Shown: positions 26,901 through 41,900 of the stretch, piece after piece
Position numbering within the stretch: position 1 is the first letter of the stretch
Layout: each line of letters opens with the position of its first letter
From: Chaunax sp. Z400
Lineage: Eukaryota; Chordata; Actinopteri; Lophiiformes; Chaunacidae
Assembly: GCA_037577475.1 (NCBI GenBank)
Contig: CM075184.1
Coordinates: forward strand, 27,214,094 to 27,278,093
Direction of reading: 5' to 3'
DNA length: 64,000 bases
The notes under the pieces: model-generated
Told to the model about the DNA's origin: nothing
Seen by the model: only the letters and a program-made list of their open reading frames with translations
Database searches by the model: none
Position numbers and translations under genes: made by a program

Positions 26901-29900
26901 GCCTGGCGTTAAATCTCCCCCATAAACCCACTCACACACATCACCAAGCAACACAAACATGCTCTGTTTTTGTGTTCTTTTCAGTGACTTCTTTTTCTTC
27001 ATCTTTGTGTTCTTGTCCTCATGTGTTTGCCACTGTTCCAGCCTCTATACCACTGCTGTTTGCATTTTAATTTGCCTCTGTGTTTGACTGATTGTGTATT
27101 GGTGAATACATCTGAACATCCTGTTCACATACATGTTCGACAGATGACAACGTCTGTGGGCTCTGTTCACACTCCAGTGCAAGAAGACCCAAAGACCCAA
27201 AGCCACTGCACAACAAAAGCCTCATAATGTCCTTACATTGAAGTGTAATTTGTCTCTCTATAGTATTCAGTTTTTATTTTTGTCAGGTTTGTGTCTAGTA
27301 TAGCATGGATGACGCAAAGGGTGGAGAAGAGTTGCAAACTAGTGGGAGTGTCATTCAAATGAAGCAGTGCAAGGGAGATTGTTTTGGTGGAAATGATATA
27401 ACCCTAACCCCTATTCCTAAACACTAACCCTGAAATGCATTGAATTATTAAATTCATTCAAAACATGGCAGCGAAAATCGTACTTGTATCGTCTGCAAGA
27501 GAGCCGACTGTCGTAACCATTATACCAGTTTACCTGACAGTTTCCAGACTAAAATTAGCTTCTGTGATCTTCTGGGCGACCTGCAAAATGAAATCTAGTC
27601 ATATGCTGTATTAACTGCCTTTTTGCATACCTGTAGGTCCACCATCCTTCAGCAGCAGTTTAACCGTGTAGGCCGGGTGGAGCACGGCTCGGTGGCGCTG
27701 CCAGGGGTCATCCGCTCCGGCTCCATTGGCACGGAGTCGCTCAGCATGGGCACCATGCCATCTGCTCAACAGCAGATCACAATGGGTCAGATGCACCGTG
27801 GACACATGCCACCTCTGGTAAGAGCGACGCGATGGCTCTCTTTACGGTGTTTGTGTGATTTTTATTCATTGTTGTAGTCCTTTTTTGAAAGGTGTCTCCT
27901 CCTCAAGGAGACAATCATCTTTCCTCAGGAAGGTTTCTTTAAAAATCAATGCATCCTGTGAGAAATGAACCTGTTCATCTTCCTGTACACACAGAGTTCA
28001 GCACAGCAGGCTCTGATGGGAACCATCAACACTAGCATGCAAGCTGTGCAGAAGGCCCAGATAGACCTAGGGGAGGTCGACAACCTGCCACCACTGGGAC
28101 AGGACATGGTACTGCACAGTCCACTCAATGTTGTCTACAGTCAATATAAAATCCTAACATACTCATACTCAAAACACAATGATAATATGAAACAGATATA
28201 AAACAATATCAAAAATTCCATCTGTGAATTTGTGAAAACCTCTTTGTACCTAGGCATCAAAGGTTTGGATCCAGAACAAGATGGACGAGTCAAAGCATGA
28301 GATCCACTCCCAGGTTGATGCCATCACCGCAGGAACAGCCTCTGTTGTCAACCTCACAGCTGGTCAGTCGCACGGGCGTCATTGTGTTTTTCTTCATCTG
28401 CCACCAAAGCTTGAAATGATTGCAGCTCACTGGCAATAAAATCATTAATGTCAATGAATGGATACTAGAGCAAGGCTTCATTATGTATAGCTGTGTATCC
28501 TTTGCAAGATTTATTTGGAACCTTTTAGGACTTCGTAATAAAACCAGTGAGAGTGTAAAGGCATGTGCCCACAGTTTTTAAAGTACTTTTTAGGGATGCT
28601 GTATCATCAGAAGGAAAATTTGTCTGCCCAATTAGTGAAGGCAGAACCCTTCAATCAGTTATGGTGCACATTAACATTGTTGTAGGTTCAATATCTCCTC
28701 CCATCATGCTCGATAAACATTTGTATTTTTTTCTTATTTCCCAGTCTTAAATCAGACTGATGTGTTTTTGCAGTCTCTAACCATTTACAGGCCAATATTT
28801 CTGACTCTTGGTTCAGTGGTTACAGCATCTACACAAGTCAGTGAATCTTAAGAAGACGTGCCAGAGTGCAAATGCATTTGAATCATATTTTTCTCTGTTT
28901 GCATTTGGAAAAGCTTTATTTTGTCATTTCTCCAGGATTCTATTTATCTGATGTCCTTAATTATTACTGTCCTCTCTTCCCATATACAGGCGATCCGACT
29001 GACACAGACTATACTGCAGTGGGCTGCGCCATCACTACCATCTCCTCCAACCTGACAGAAATGTCAAAGGGTGTGAAGCTGTTGGCTGCGCTGATGGAGG
29101 ACGATGTTGGCGGAGGTAATGACCTGATGAGGGCTGCCCGGACTCTAGCCGGGGCCGTGTCTGATCTGCTGAAGGCTGTGGAGCCGGCTTCTGGAGAGGT
29201 GAGAAAAACCCTGAGATAATGACACCATGTCTTGTGAAGCCATTCTCAGCCGTTTTATACTGTAGATTTTAGTGTTACACCTATAAGTATCAAAATATAG
29301 TGTTTTTTCTCTTAACTTAGCTTCTGAAACCAGCCTTCCTTTCCCTGTCTCTCTATCTTCTGTATATTTCCAGATGTAGGCTACCTCTGCAAGCCTGAAA
29401 GTCATAATGGGAGATATTAGTGTAGGAAATGAGGTGTGAAAGGAAGACAAACATTACACACTATATTGAGCACAAATCAAGTGGAGAAGGAATGGGAGGG
29501 CTGAATAGATGGAGAGAGTAGATTGTTGATAGAGACTGAAAAAGGAGAATAACGTTGAAAGTGAAGTCTGGAGTTGAGCCCAATGCAATATTTTTTTAAA
29601 TTTTTTTTTTTTAAAGCTAACAGAACTTGCTTAAAGATCTTCCTTATTTCAAGAAACAAAATGATACAATTTCTAACCAGGCGTCTGCCCGCAGTTTCTC
29701 ATCCTCTGTGTTTGTGTATGTGTGTCTGCAGCCCAGACAAACTGTGCTGACAGCAGCAGGCAGCATTGGCCAGGCCAGCGGAGACCTCCTGCGCCAGATT
29801 GGAGAGAATGAGACCGATGAAAGATTCCAGGTAACACTGCAATCCATCCATTTATCAACAACACTTCACACTGTGTGCTCTTCAAAGATAACTCAGTCCT

Positions 29901-32900
29901 TAGGCAATGCAACTGTGTTAATCAAAAGCGCACTGTGGCCAGGGGAATATGGTAGGAATATTTCCTATTGTAGCTAGATGAGTTTTGTTTGTTTCTATGG
30001 AATGCTACCTTATGTTTTTCTTTAATGTAACCATGAAGGTTATACAGAGAGGAAGTATACACAGCTACAGACATAGTCCTCTAGGACAGAGCTGTGTTGA
30101 ATCCTGATTTAACCTTTATCTGCTTTCCAAATATTTTCATCTGTTGATAAGACTGAGATAAAAATGTCAGACGATGGACTGTGCGGGTGCATGATGTTGC
30201 TTGTGAGATTAGTTGCATCTTTGCCACCTGTGGTTATTGCTGTAGGACATCCTGATGAATCTGGCAAAAGCAGTGGCCAATGCTGCGGCCATGTTGGTGC
30301 TGAAAGCCAAGAATGTGGCCCAGGTTGCAGAGGACACCGTGCTTCAGAACCGGGTCATTGCTGCTGCAACCCAGTGTGCCCTGTCTACTTCACAGCTGGT
30401 GGCATGTGCCAAGGTAAAAGAATATGTTTGTAGAATGTGCTGAACATCCACCTCCATTTCGACTTACATGGTTGACTTAATCTGGAGAAAACGGTTTGAT
30501 CTTTCACATATTGATAACATTTGAACCATATAATGACATCACCTCTTCTTACATTGGAGATTGTATTGATTTTTTTTTACTTACCCTCCTTTATGTCACC
30601 CCCTCTTGTAGGTTGTGAGTCCCACCATCAGTTCACCGGTGTGTCAGGAGCAGTTAATCGAAGCTGGGAAGCTGGTGGATCGCTCGGTGGAAAGCTGTGT
30701 CCAGGCCTGCCTCTCAGCCACAGAAGATGGCGAGCTCCTCAAACAGGTCGGCTTAATTAAGAAGTCCTCTGTCGTTTTTGTTTTGTCCCAGAAGATAACA
30801 ACGTATATATCTGAAGTTTGAGCCAGAAAAAAACTGCTTAGGAACAAATTAGTTCACTAGAATATTTCATTCCAGCCATGTTTAAGCTTTGGAGTTCACA
30901 CACTAACACCCAGCTTAAGAGCCAATGAGGATAATGAGTCCAGTGTGCGTCTTCCCTGCCTGATGGAATAAGTAGCAGTGAATAATTCAGCTTAGGAAAC
31001 ACAGAACTAAAGTTGATGATGTGCATCTCTGTATTGAAGGTGAGTGCAGCCGCCAGCGTGGTGAGTCAGGCTCTGGGAGATCTCCTCCAACATGTCCGTC
31101 AGTACACCTCAAGGGGGGAGCCTATCGGGCGCTATGACCAGGCCACGGACACCATTATGACAGTCACTGAGAGCATCTTCAGTTCCATGGGAGATGCAGG
31201 TGAGTCTGGAAATAGTAAAAATTAATTTTTGATTTAAGTAGGCATAAGCTGGAAAGTACATCCAGCTTCTTTCAGTGAGGTTTTAGCTTTTATTAGCCAT
31301 GCAGGCTGCATTGCTCTTGGTCTGTCTTTGATTGGTCTGTCTATCACTTTGGTCCGGAATGGAAATTCTCAGCACTTATAGGATGGATTACCAGGAAATT
31401 GTGTTCCGACATTCATTGCCTCCAGAGGTTAAAGTCTAATGATCCTCTAACTTTTCTCTGCAATGTCAGAAATATCACTTTAGTCATCCGTTATCTTGTC
31501 ATCTGAGGCCAGCCTCTTTATTACCTAATACCTGCAAGTCGAGTGACATTCCCATCAGCCCCAGCTCAGTGTTTACTCTAATTATCGAATGCCAGCACGC
31601 TATGTGTGCTATATGCTAAACTAAATGAATGAAGATGGTAATCATTATACCTGCTAAACATCAGCACTTTAATGTTGTTACTGTGAGCATGTTGATGGAA
31701 GCTTTTAGCTCAAAGCACCACCGTACCCAATTCAATACTTAAAGATCTGCTTGGTCTTGTTCATAATATGGTCATTACCTGCGAGTAAATAAAAAAAACT
31801 GTTCTTTAAAATTCTTAAAATCCCAACAAAAATAAAGTCAACGATTGATTATTGTGGTGGTTTTTGTTTAATATCATCCAGGCTGTTTTGTGAATTCAAT
31901 ATGGTCATACTGGTGGCAGTTGTGTGCGTGCAGAACCAAACCTGTCAGACTGACATGGCATGGTTCATCCTGTCTTCTTCTCAGAGTGACTGGCGTGTTG
32001 GTGGGTTTCAAAGGACCACTGTCAGTCCTGAAGAAGCCACAGAGAAAAAGTAGACAGTGATGTTCACAAGTCTGACAGCACAGAAAGACAGACGGATAGA
32101 AAGAGATGCTGCCTGGTCAGCTTTTCTGATTGATTACCCTGATAGACAAGAACTGGTGTTTGCTCTGCTGAATACATGATATACTAGTAGGAGAATATCG
32201 CCTTTGAACTGGTGTCAAATTGTCAAACCTGGTATTTAGGTACATATATGATATGTGGCGAGAGAGTAGAGAGTGAATCCCTTTGTTGTGCGGTGTTCAC
32301 AGATCAGCTAATGATGATGTGTCTTACCTCTTCTGTGCTGTGCCAACTCTGCTGTGAAGGAGAGAATATATATATATATATTATAATACAGCTGCGCAAG
32401 AAATTCATGAAACTGAACTGAGGGAAAGATGTCTGTCTCCGTCCCCTCGCCTCCGCACAACCTCTGTCCTCTCTAATGAAGCTCTAATCAACTGTCTCCT
32501 CGCAGGAGAGATGGTGCGTCAGGCTCGTGTGTTGGCTCAGGCCACCTCAGACCTGGTGAATGCCATGAGGTCGGATGCTGAGGCCGAGGTGGATGTTGAC
32601 AATTCTAAGAAGTTGCTGGCAGCTGCTAAATTGCTGGCTGACGCCACGGCGAGGATGGTGGAGGCTGCAAAGGTGAGCGGCATGTGAGACATGAAGCCTG
32701 TAATGTTTATTTTCTTTCACTTTCTTCATAAATTTGCATTTACAGCTCAACTTTTATTAATGAAAAGCAATGCGTTTACTGAACAGAGGAGCCGGGTTAA
32801 AATGAGCTTTAGCATATGCATAATATATATACAGTAGTTCACCCCAAAATAATCTTGTAAAGCTTTATTTTAGTCACAGTACTCGGTTTTCTTAAGGCTA

Positions 32901-35900
32901 GATGAAAATCTGCATGGCTGGCTTTTACTCTTGCAGCCTTTTCAATGATGGGAATGTTTGTGTGCATGCGATGAAGGAAAAGACCAAGGATGACAGTTTG
33001 TTGTTTATGAAATGTAAGGTTTTGAGTACAAGATGACTTTTAAAACTTTTTCAATAAAGATTTAAGATACAGACAAATCTTTAATTTGAAAACACCCAAA
33101 TCCCAAGATGTTTTTCTCAAAGTGGTTTAACATTGTATTTTTCCAAAAGTCATCAACATCTGCAAACATAGTCGACGAAGCTGGTAATTAATATTTGAAT
33201 CAATTAAATACTGATCGAGTCGGTCTGCTGCCATTTAATTATTTTAATTATTTAATTCTTTTGTGGGTTTTTTGTTTTTTTATGATGATTCCTTTCTAAT
33301 TGGTTGTTTTATCAACTTTTATGCGATGTTAATCCTTTCAGTCCACAACAAGGAGCCCAAATAAGCTACGCTTGCTGTTCTTGTAAATGGATGAAGGCTT
33401 ATCTGCCATCCTGCCTTTAATGCCCCTCTGACACTTTCTGGTTTCATTTTTATTTCTGTTATTGTCATAGAATTACTATTAGCATTACTAAAATTTCTTG
33501 TCTCTTTAATCTCAGATATCCATGAACATAATCATAGTTTCTAAGACTAAGATGACCAAATAAAAGAAATGCTGCTTTGCTGCCACCCTGCACCAATTTG
33601 AACATGATACTGGACATGTTCAGTGTTAATTATTTGACACATGTCGATCCTGTTAGGTTTATTTATACACAGTATGGTCTAATTTGTTTGGTTTGATATG
33701 TTATTCACTGTGTTTCCTGTTTAAACACCAGTTTTCAAATCTGTACAAAATCATGGGGTTAAATGTTGAAATATTATAATAAATTCACAATCCAGTTCTT
33801 CTTACATCTTGAATTTCCAACATAACATAATTTAGATCAGACTCTTTCTTCAGACCTCTGGTATTTATCAACTGTCTCTACATCGGTCTCATTATCTGTC
33901 CACAGAATCTCACGCTGATATTAATAACTTTCCACCATGAAAATTAAATGACGCCTGCGGCTGGTTAGGGGTTGAGTTTAATGCCAGACTTATCCCCGTC
34001 ACAGCTGTGTGTTTATCTGTGTCAGCAGAGGCTCAGACCTCACAGGCCTTCACTGATTTAGTGCAGTTCAGCTTTAGGACTGTAGGTTTTACATCTGGCT
34101 GTTTCTCCTTATTTTATTAAACCTTAATGATAATGTTTTGCTGTAGACACTTAAAAAATGACTTGCTTTAGACACTTTTTGCACCTGTATTGTATGACTG
34201 TAAAAACAGACCTTACTTTTAAAAGGCTATTCAGCACTGTAAATTAATAAGTGTCAATAATTACACAAATGAGCTGTTAAATCTGAATGGTGTGAGCAGT
34301 TACCAGATTTATTTGACGCTATTTGTCACTAAAGTGGTTTTACTGTTATTGACAAGTCAAATAATGTAAAAAGTATTTAAATGAAACAAAATATTTTCAA
34401 CCCTCTAATGTGCATTATACATAGTGATATCCGTCCTCTGGTGACTGCTGCCAGCAGCCCCTGTGAGGTTAAACATTCACTTAATGGCATGGGTTTTCTG
34501 CAGCACCCACATCCATCTCTGAGCAGCTGCGGGTGAAGCTGCTGAGTTCCCAGTTAATTAACCTAATGGCATCAGGCTTTCTCTCCAGAAGCAGGAGATG
34601 CAGACGTGCTAAGTGATATTGGTCCCCACAGAACCCAGTTAATTTGCATTGCTGGATTCATAAACAGGAAGATAAAAAAAAAACAGCTGCTTGCTGATAT
34701 GAATAAACAGCTTCTCTCATCGACATTTAGCTATCAACAAAATAACTTATCTATCAAGTAAAGATTAGCTGCATTGATTAAGTTTTGTGAGCACTGATTG
34801 GATGTCTGATCATGTCAGTAGGTGTGTGATGTGATGAGTGCTGACATTTCGCTCAGGAATGATGATGCTTTTAAAAGAAATGGGCAAAAAAATAATGTTT
34901 TTAAAGATTGTACAGATCACTGTTCCCTTATTTTGTATCTGTGTGTGTTATTAGGGCGCGGCAGCCTACCCAGAGAATGAGGACCAGCAGCAAAGGCTGA
35001 GGGAGGCTGCAGAGGGGCTGCGTGTGGCCACCAATGCTGCTGCTCAGAATGCCATTAAAAAGAAACTCATTAACAGACTGGAGGTCAGTGCTGCGACGTT
35101 TAGTCCAACAGAAATGGCCATGATAGGAAGAGGCTATTTCTTCATGAATCTGAAAATATTTACAATGAATCATGACACCAAGACCACCCCCTGAATGTCA
35201 CCAGCTTTTAAGTGCCAAATATCAGGAGGCGTCACTTGGCCTCAAAGACCAGCAGGGATTGGATGTTGATTTCAGAAATGTGTCTTTGAACATTAAATGT
35301 CAGGTTGGTCTTAGACAGATGTAGGTTTTTTCCTCTTTTAAATGATCCTGAAATATGAAAAGTTGTCATCTGTCTTCAAAAATGGATTGAAAAGGGGCTA
35401 ATTTGACTCACGGCTCAGTGCCACATCAGATTAATTTATGAACAGTTTCACAGCATATATGCAGCCTCTCTACACAGAAATGATTTCAGCTTATCACATT
35501 GTCGAGAGAAATGTTACACAAATCCACGAGAGAAATGATCAGGACTTAAGTCTGAAGTCCCTCGTACCACAAACTCCAGAAACATCCAGACTCCAAAGCA
35601 GATATGTGAAGTGTTTGTTGTTGAAACTTGAAGAGAGACTGATAGAGACATACAGAGAGCTTCTGTATAACTTACATGTGGATGTTTGTATGGGTCTTAC
35701 TGTTTCTCAGAACGCTGCCAAGCAGGCTGCCGCTGCAGCCACACAGACCATCGCTGCTGCTCAAAATGCTGCCGCCTCCAACAAGAACACTGCTGCTCAC
35801 CAGCAGCTGGTGCAAAGCTGTAAGGTGAGCTACCAATAGTCGGGTGCCATTTACTTTTTATCCCTCTTTTATCTATTCATTTTATTTTGAAGATTCAACT

Positions 35901-38900
35901 TTTTATCTGTTTATACAGCAAGAATTTCAATTAAATTTCCAACTGTCTTTCATCATTGGTATCTATCTGTGGAGGGGATCCTGAGACGCTCATAATTCAT
36001 TTTGGTTGTTTACTTCACAGCATTTCATATCCTTATTTATCCTTATTGAGCTATTATTTATCAGCTTTTAAGTGCCATTGTATTGTGAATATCCAACTTG
36101 TTTGTTAGATAATTTAAAATTTTGTACAATAAAGGGAATTTGTATTGAGACAATAGCGTGTAATTGTGTGTGTGTTTTGTGTGTGTAGGCAGTGGCAGAC
36201 CACATCCCACAACTCGTCCAGGGGATACGTGGCAGTCAGGCCAAACCAGAGGACCTCAGTGCACAACTAGCACTCATCATTGCGAGCCAGAACTTCCTAC
36301 AGGTACAGTAAACACTCCCACCCACTATGCACCATGGGCATGGAACAGTTTACAAAAGGATATAAAATTAGTTTCGCTCCTATCAATTGACAAGTTTAAA
36401 GGCATCATTAAGACTGTGGTGATGGAGACATGTTCATGTTTTTCTTAAGAGACCACTATGTATAAATAGTCCATGTTTTATTGTGGATTTTTGTATAACT
36501 TGTTGTATTTGTTGCATTTTAATGTGTGAGATTAGATGCTACTTTGGCCATGTCTCTCTTGTAAAAGAGATTTTCAGTGTCTGTGCCTTGGGAGATCCCT
36601 TCATAAATAGACTTATAACCTCTTTCTGGTGTAAGCAGGCAGTTAAAGATGCAGTGGTGTGTTTTATGCATCAGTGGCAGTTTTAGAGTTCCTGCAGGGC
36701 TGTGGGGTTTCCACAAATATCACCACATAATTTAAACTTTGTTGTTGCACTCAGCACATTTAGTTTTCTAGGCAGGTCCTAATACTCTGTGGAAAAATAT
36801 CATTTCAACTAAACATTTGACTGTTTTTCCCCCCTTTTTTCTTTCTCTTCTCTGCAGCCTGGCAGTAAGATGGTGACCTCAGCCAAGTCATCTGTTCCCA
36901 CGGTGACGGATCAGGCTGCAGCCATGCAACTGGGTCAGTGTGCCAAGAACCTGGCCACTTGCCTGGCTGAGCTCAGGACGTCTGCACAGAAGGTAGAGCA
37001 CTGAAACATACAGGTGCTCACATATGTGGCACTGAATGCAGGGGGTCACTACATTTTATATGCAACACAGACAAGACAATTACATCATTCCAGAAAGACA
37101 GTGTATAAAAAGCTTTGTGGTGATAATGTAAAAATGTCATGTAGTTGTTTTTATATACTGCTTAGTCCGCATCAGATGCACTGAAGTGGAGCCTGCTGTT
37201 CTACAGGCTTTAAAAATTTAAAAATAGACTATTTGTCACATCAAGTAACACCAGTTGACCTGTAACAATAGTTTGATGCATTTTCCTCAAGTACAGGATT
37301 TGCAGTAAATATTTCTTTAGCTTATAGCAGTCGTTTGAGATTCTGACTAAAAGAAACAAACAAAACACCTATTAAAAACATAATTTGTTCCTGGATCACA
37401 CTAATATGCCATATAAATATGTGAATTGTGAATGACAGCAGACTTCTTTTCATCTCTAGGCTCATGAAGCCTGCGGCCCCATGGAGATCGATTCTGCTCT
37501 TACTGCCATCCAGACCCTGAAAAGCGAGCTGCAAGATGCCAAGCTGGCTGCAGTTAACGCCCAACTTAAACCACTGCCTGGAGAATCAGTGAGAGACATT
37601 TTTAATCCATGATTGACTTGGCATTCATTCTTCTGAACCCAGTGTGAGAAATGGCATTTGCATTAAGTTCAGTCAAGCTATAAAAAAATATAATGACTAG
37701 CAGAAACTCACACATGAAACAGAGTCTATAGGGTGTTTGCCTGATATTTCATTTTTTGATCATTGCATATAAAGCTGCTGTTTTATTCTTCCACCTTTCC
37801 CTATGCTTTAGTTGGAGAAGTGTGCTCAGGATCTGGGCAGCACCTCTAAGTCAGTGGGATCCTCCATGGCTCAGCTGCTTACCTGTGCTGCACAAGGAAA
37901 TGAACACTACACAGGTTGGGTTTGTTAATTAGTACATGATGAAGTTTTACAAATACATGTATTGTGTCTCTGAGGTACTTTCCTGATTGTTGCCTGTCAT
38001 ATCTGTACTCTTTTACATCTGATCCTGTGTGTAGGAATAGCAGCCAGAGAGACGGCTCAAGCCCTGAAAACACTGGCCCAGGCGGCCCGCGGCGTTGCTG
38101 CCTCCACCACGGACCCCAAGGCTGCTGCTGCCATGCTGGACTCAGCTCGTGATGTTATGGAGGGCTCAGCGCTTCTCATTCATGAGGCCAAGCAGGCACT
38201 GATTTCCCCTGGAGATGCTGAGAGTCAGCAGAGGCTGGCGCAGGTGAGACGGTTCAGGATTGCTCGGGTTTAGGGAGTCAAATTTGCATGTCAGTACGGG
38301 TGACTCTTGGTGCTACTGATTGGTTGGCTCAGCTCATCTTTCTGTCAGACTAAAGCACCAGTGCCATGAAAGCTGAGAACATCAAATGTCAATGCAAGAC
38401 TATTCTGCAGAATTCTGCAGGTATAAAAATATAATAATGAATCCATGAGACATTAAAAGCACAGACGAACTAGCAAAGGGACTTTTTAGTTTCGTAGTTA
38501 AATTTTTAATGCATACACATCTATGTTTTAACTTGCAAATCCAAGATGAGTCTGAGTTTGGACTAAAAAGGATAGTTAAAATATTTCATATAAGTCACAG
38601 AAATACATTTATTTCCAAGAAATTAACATGCAGCCCTGTACACTTAAAAGGAAAGCTTTCTTTGCTCAATATATTTTTGCATAATATTGTGTCATGGGCA
38701 AAGTCTGAGCCGGATGAATCTCCACATCTACTTATTAATACATAAAAGTGAAAGTGAACACAGCAAGGGAGTCCTGTAAAAAAACAAAAACTGGTGGAAT
38801 ATTTGCAGGCTAAGCACCTTAATTATTTAAGTGTATGCCGCATTCTCCACAAAACAAATATATTTATAAATAATGTTTCTTAATATTAATGTAGAATATT

Positions 38901-41900
38901 TAATAAGGGATTCACAAAAATACCAAAAAATCGAATAAAATACTATATCATTTTTAAATAAAAGCAATTTAAGAAGTCTGTGCTGCTCTTTAAATTTACT
39001 GACTCTGGTTTGCATCTCAGTGAAGTACATCACTAAAGTCCCTGTCATGTTGTCATGTGCTTCTGTTTGGGCCTCTGTGATTGAACAACCCAGTTTGTAA
39101 TTGGTTGCATGATCAGAAAAGACACAAAGAAATATTGGTTGGTATTATAAAGGACAAAAAAAAGCAAAATGTTGATGTCAGTTATTCTACAGGGCTCCTT
39201 TTGTCATTCTTCCACACTACCTTGGTGATTTAGATTATTTTTAGTTCAGTGTGGTCGCGCTAACCCAGTATGCCATGAACCTGCTGTGTGTTCCAGGTGG
39301 CCAAGGCTGTGTCTCATTCCCTGAACAACTGCGTCAACTGTCTGCCTGGCCAGAAGGATGTGGACATGGCTCTCAAGAGCATCGGGGAGGCGAGCAAGAA
39401 ACTGCTGATTGAAACTGTGAGTTTAGTCTGTGACTCATCAGCATCATGATGTGACTCATCATTATGTGCTTTTCTTTAAATACCCCCACAGGAAAAAGAT
39501 AATGATGTAAGTGTATTAAGATGAATGATGCAAATAAGTTAGAAGTGAAATTAAATGCAAGATGTGGTAGTGTTTGAATTGTTACATCAGTATTTAGGTT
39601 CATTAGTTTCTCTTGCTAGCAGCATCACAGCAAGGACTCTGTTTTTTCCTTTTCAGTTTAATGAGTGTTACCCTCCTTCTCTTTGTCGTTCGTTCAGATC
39701 CCTCCAGCTTCCAAGTCCTTTCAGGAGGCTCAGAGCGAGCTCAACCAAACAGCAGCTGACCTGAACCAGTCGGCTGGTGAGGTGGTCCATGCCTCCAGAG
39801 GCTCCAGCAGCCAGCTGGCGGTGGCTTCTGGAAAGTTCAGCGAAGACTTTGATGAGTTCCTGGATGCTGGTATTGAGATGGCCGGCCACACTCAGGTTGG
39901 TGTTATTATATCAGCTTCATGCATATGTGGAAGTCTGTCAAATGTCCTGTTGAAGTGTGTTTGATGATATTATAATGTTTGTGTCATTTTAGAAAAAGGA
40001 TGACCAGGTGCAGGTGATTGGTAACCTGAAGAACATTTCCATGGCTTCTAGCAAGCTGCTGCTGGCAGCTAAGAGTCTGTCTGTAGACCCTGCAGCAGCA
40101 AACGCCAAGAACCTGCTAGCTGCAGCTGCAAGGTACCACACCAAGCCACAAACATACCTATGCATTGTCTTTATGCTTTTATCCACAGTGTGTACAGTAT
40201 ATTGGTGTGTTTTCCTAGAAGTGCTAGGTACTTCCTTAAGTTAAGATGAAGTGTTATTGAAAAGCACTTTTGGCATTTGACTGAAATCAGATGGAATCGG
40301 TTCAGTTTAAAACTCTTGTTTTGCACCACTAAGCACTAAGTAACTCATTCAACATACTGAGCCGTGGTAATATTACCCATCAAGGCAAGTGTGTTTCATT
40401 TCAAGGCCTACTTTATCAGCAAATGCATGCAGCCATCTGTCATCTTAGTCATTAAAGGCTTTAAGCTTGCAGCCCCAGCTTTTTCAGCAATTAAAGCAAT
40501 ATGAAAAATCTTGAATATTTGCTGAGGAAATGCGTAAGCTTACACACACGATTGGAACCACGCAAATGCGTGCAAAGATGCATGGACAGGATTGTGTTGT
40601 TAATGCACAAAATATCCTCCAGTAAATGTGCTCACAAGGCAGCATGCTCACCAACACTGAAACTTATTACCATGCAGCGTCAAGGACTAAGATGTATTTT
40701 TTATGTTTGTTTCCATGTTTCAGAGCAGTGACTGACAGCATTAACCAGCTCATCACACTGTGTACGCAGCAGGCTCCTGGCCAGAAGGAGTGTGACAATG
40801 CCTTGAGAGAGCTGGAGGTAAACAAAACGTGATAAGCTTGTTATGAATATCAATAAAGGCTTGATGGGAGTCTTATTTAGCATAGATTCTTTTTAGTCCC
40901 AGAATTAATAACAATAATTTGCATTTCCACTAGTTCTCCCATCTAGCCTTTAACAGTTTTATGAAATTGAATAACCTTGGAAATACTGCTGACTCCTCTC
41001 CCAGGCCGTCAGAGGAATGCTGGACAATCCTAACGAGCCGGTCAGTGACCTCTCCTACTTTGACTGCATTGAGAGCGTGATGGAGAACTCCAAGGTAGGC
41101 TTTCACGTCAACCAAATCAGCTACCTAAGCTTTCTTCACGCTCAGAGCTTATCATCCTAAGCATCTCCCTCTCAGCTTCTGTCTTTGGTCTGCTGGTTTA
41201 CTCCCTTTCCAGGTCCTGGGAGAGTCTATGGCAGGTATTTCCCAGAACTGCAAGACTGGAGATGTGACTGCATTTGGAGACTGTGTTGGATCAGCCTCAA
41301 AAGCCTTGTGTGGCCTCACTGAAGCTGCAGGACAGGTACAGAATTTAGAGATGAACAAGTCTCAGAATGCTGCATCATATTGGCTTATTGTTGCTGATGA
41401 CATGATTTTTTTCCCCCATCAGGCCTCCTACCTGGTAGGTGTGTCTGATCCTAACAGTCAGGCAGGGCACCAGGGCTTGGTGGATCCCATTCAATTTGCC
41501 AAAGCCAACCAGGCAATCCAGATGGCCTGTCAGAATCTTGTAGACCCAGACAGTAGTCCCTCCCAGGTAAATGCTTGTTCGATTTTTTTTTTCTATAGCT
41601 GTTGGGGAAAAGCAGTCAATCTGATCTAGAATATAACAGGCTTATGTGGAGGCAGCATGATCAGATGTGCATCTTTGTTTTTCTGCAGAGATGTGTCACA
41701 TTATCATTTATTTTCTCCTGGAGTTTTGCATAGATGAGTGTGAAACCTTAAGAATTGTACAATATATTCCATACAGTGTAGTATATAGTCTACAGTATAT
41801 GTCTTGTCCATCTTGCATACAAATATGAAAAAAAAATAATCTTTTGCTCATGTTGAAATTGTAGAAATACGATTTAGGGCAGGTGCATGCTAGTTCAACA

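Larger units (their letters stand above)
31200..32505 (+). other. tln2 intron 19 (1.3 kb)
   Basis: Holds one dispersed-repeat copy and a (TA)n tract; otherwise nothing recognised. Confidence 0.8.

Noticed and set aside
27395..27435. CCCTAACCCC-like run suggestive of an interstitial telomere repeat
   Set aside because: Only a few irregular units; not a real TTAGGG array.
27465..27535. Segment resembling a tRNA anticodon and T arm
   Set aside because: No complete cloverleaf and no A/B box pair at the proper spacing.
35438..35839. 133-codon open frame
   Set aside because: Only its end (35711-35824) is real, as tln2 exon 22; the rest is intron that happens to be open.
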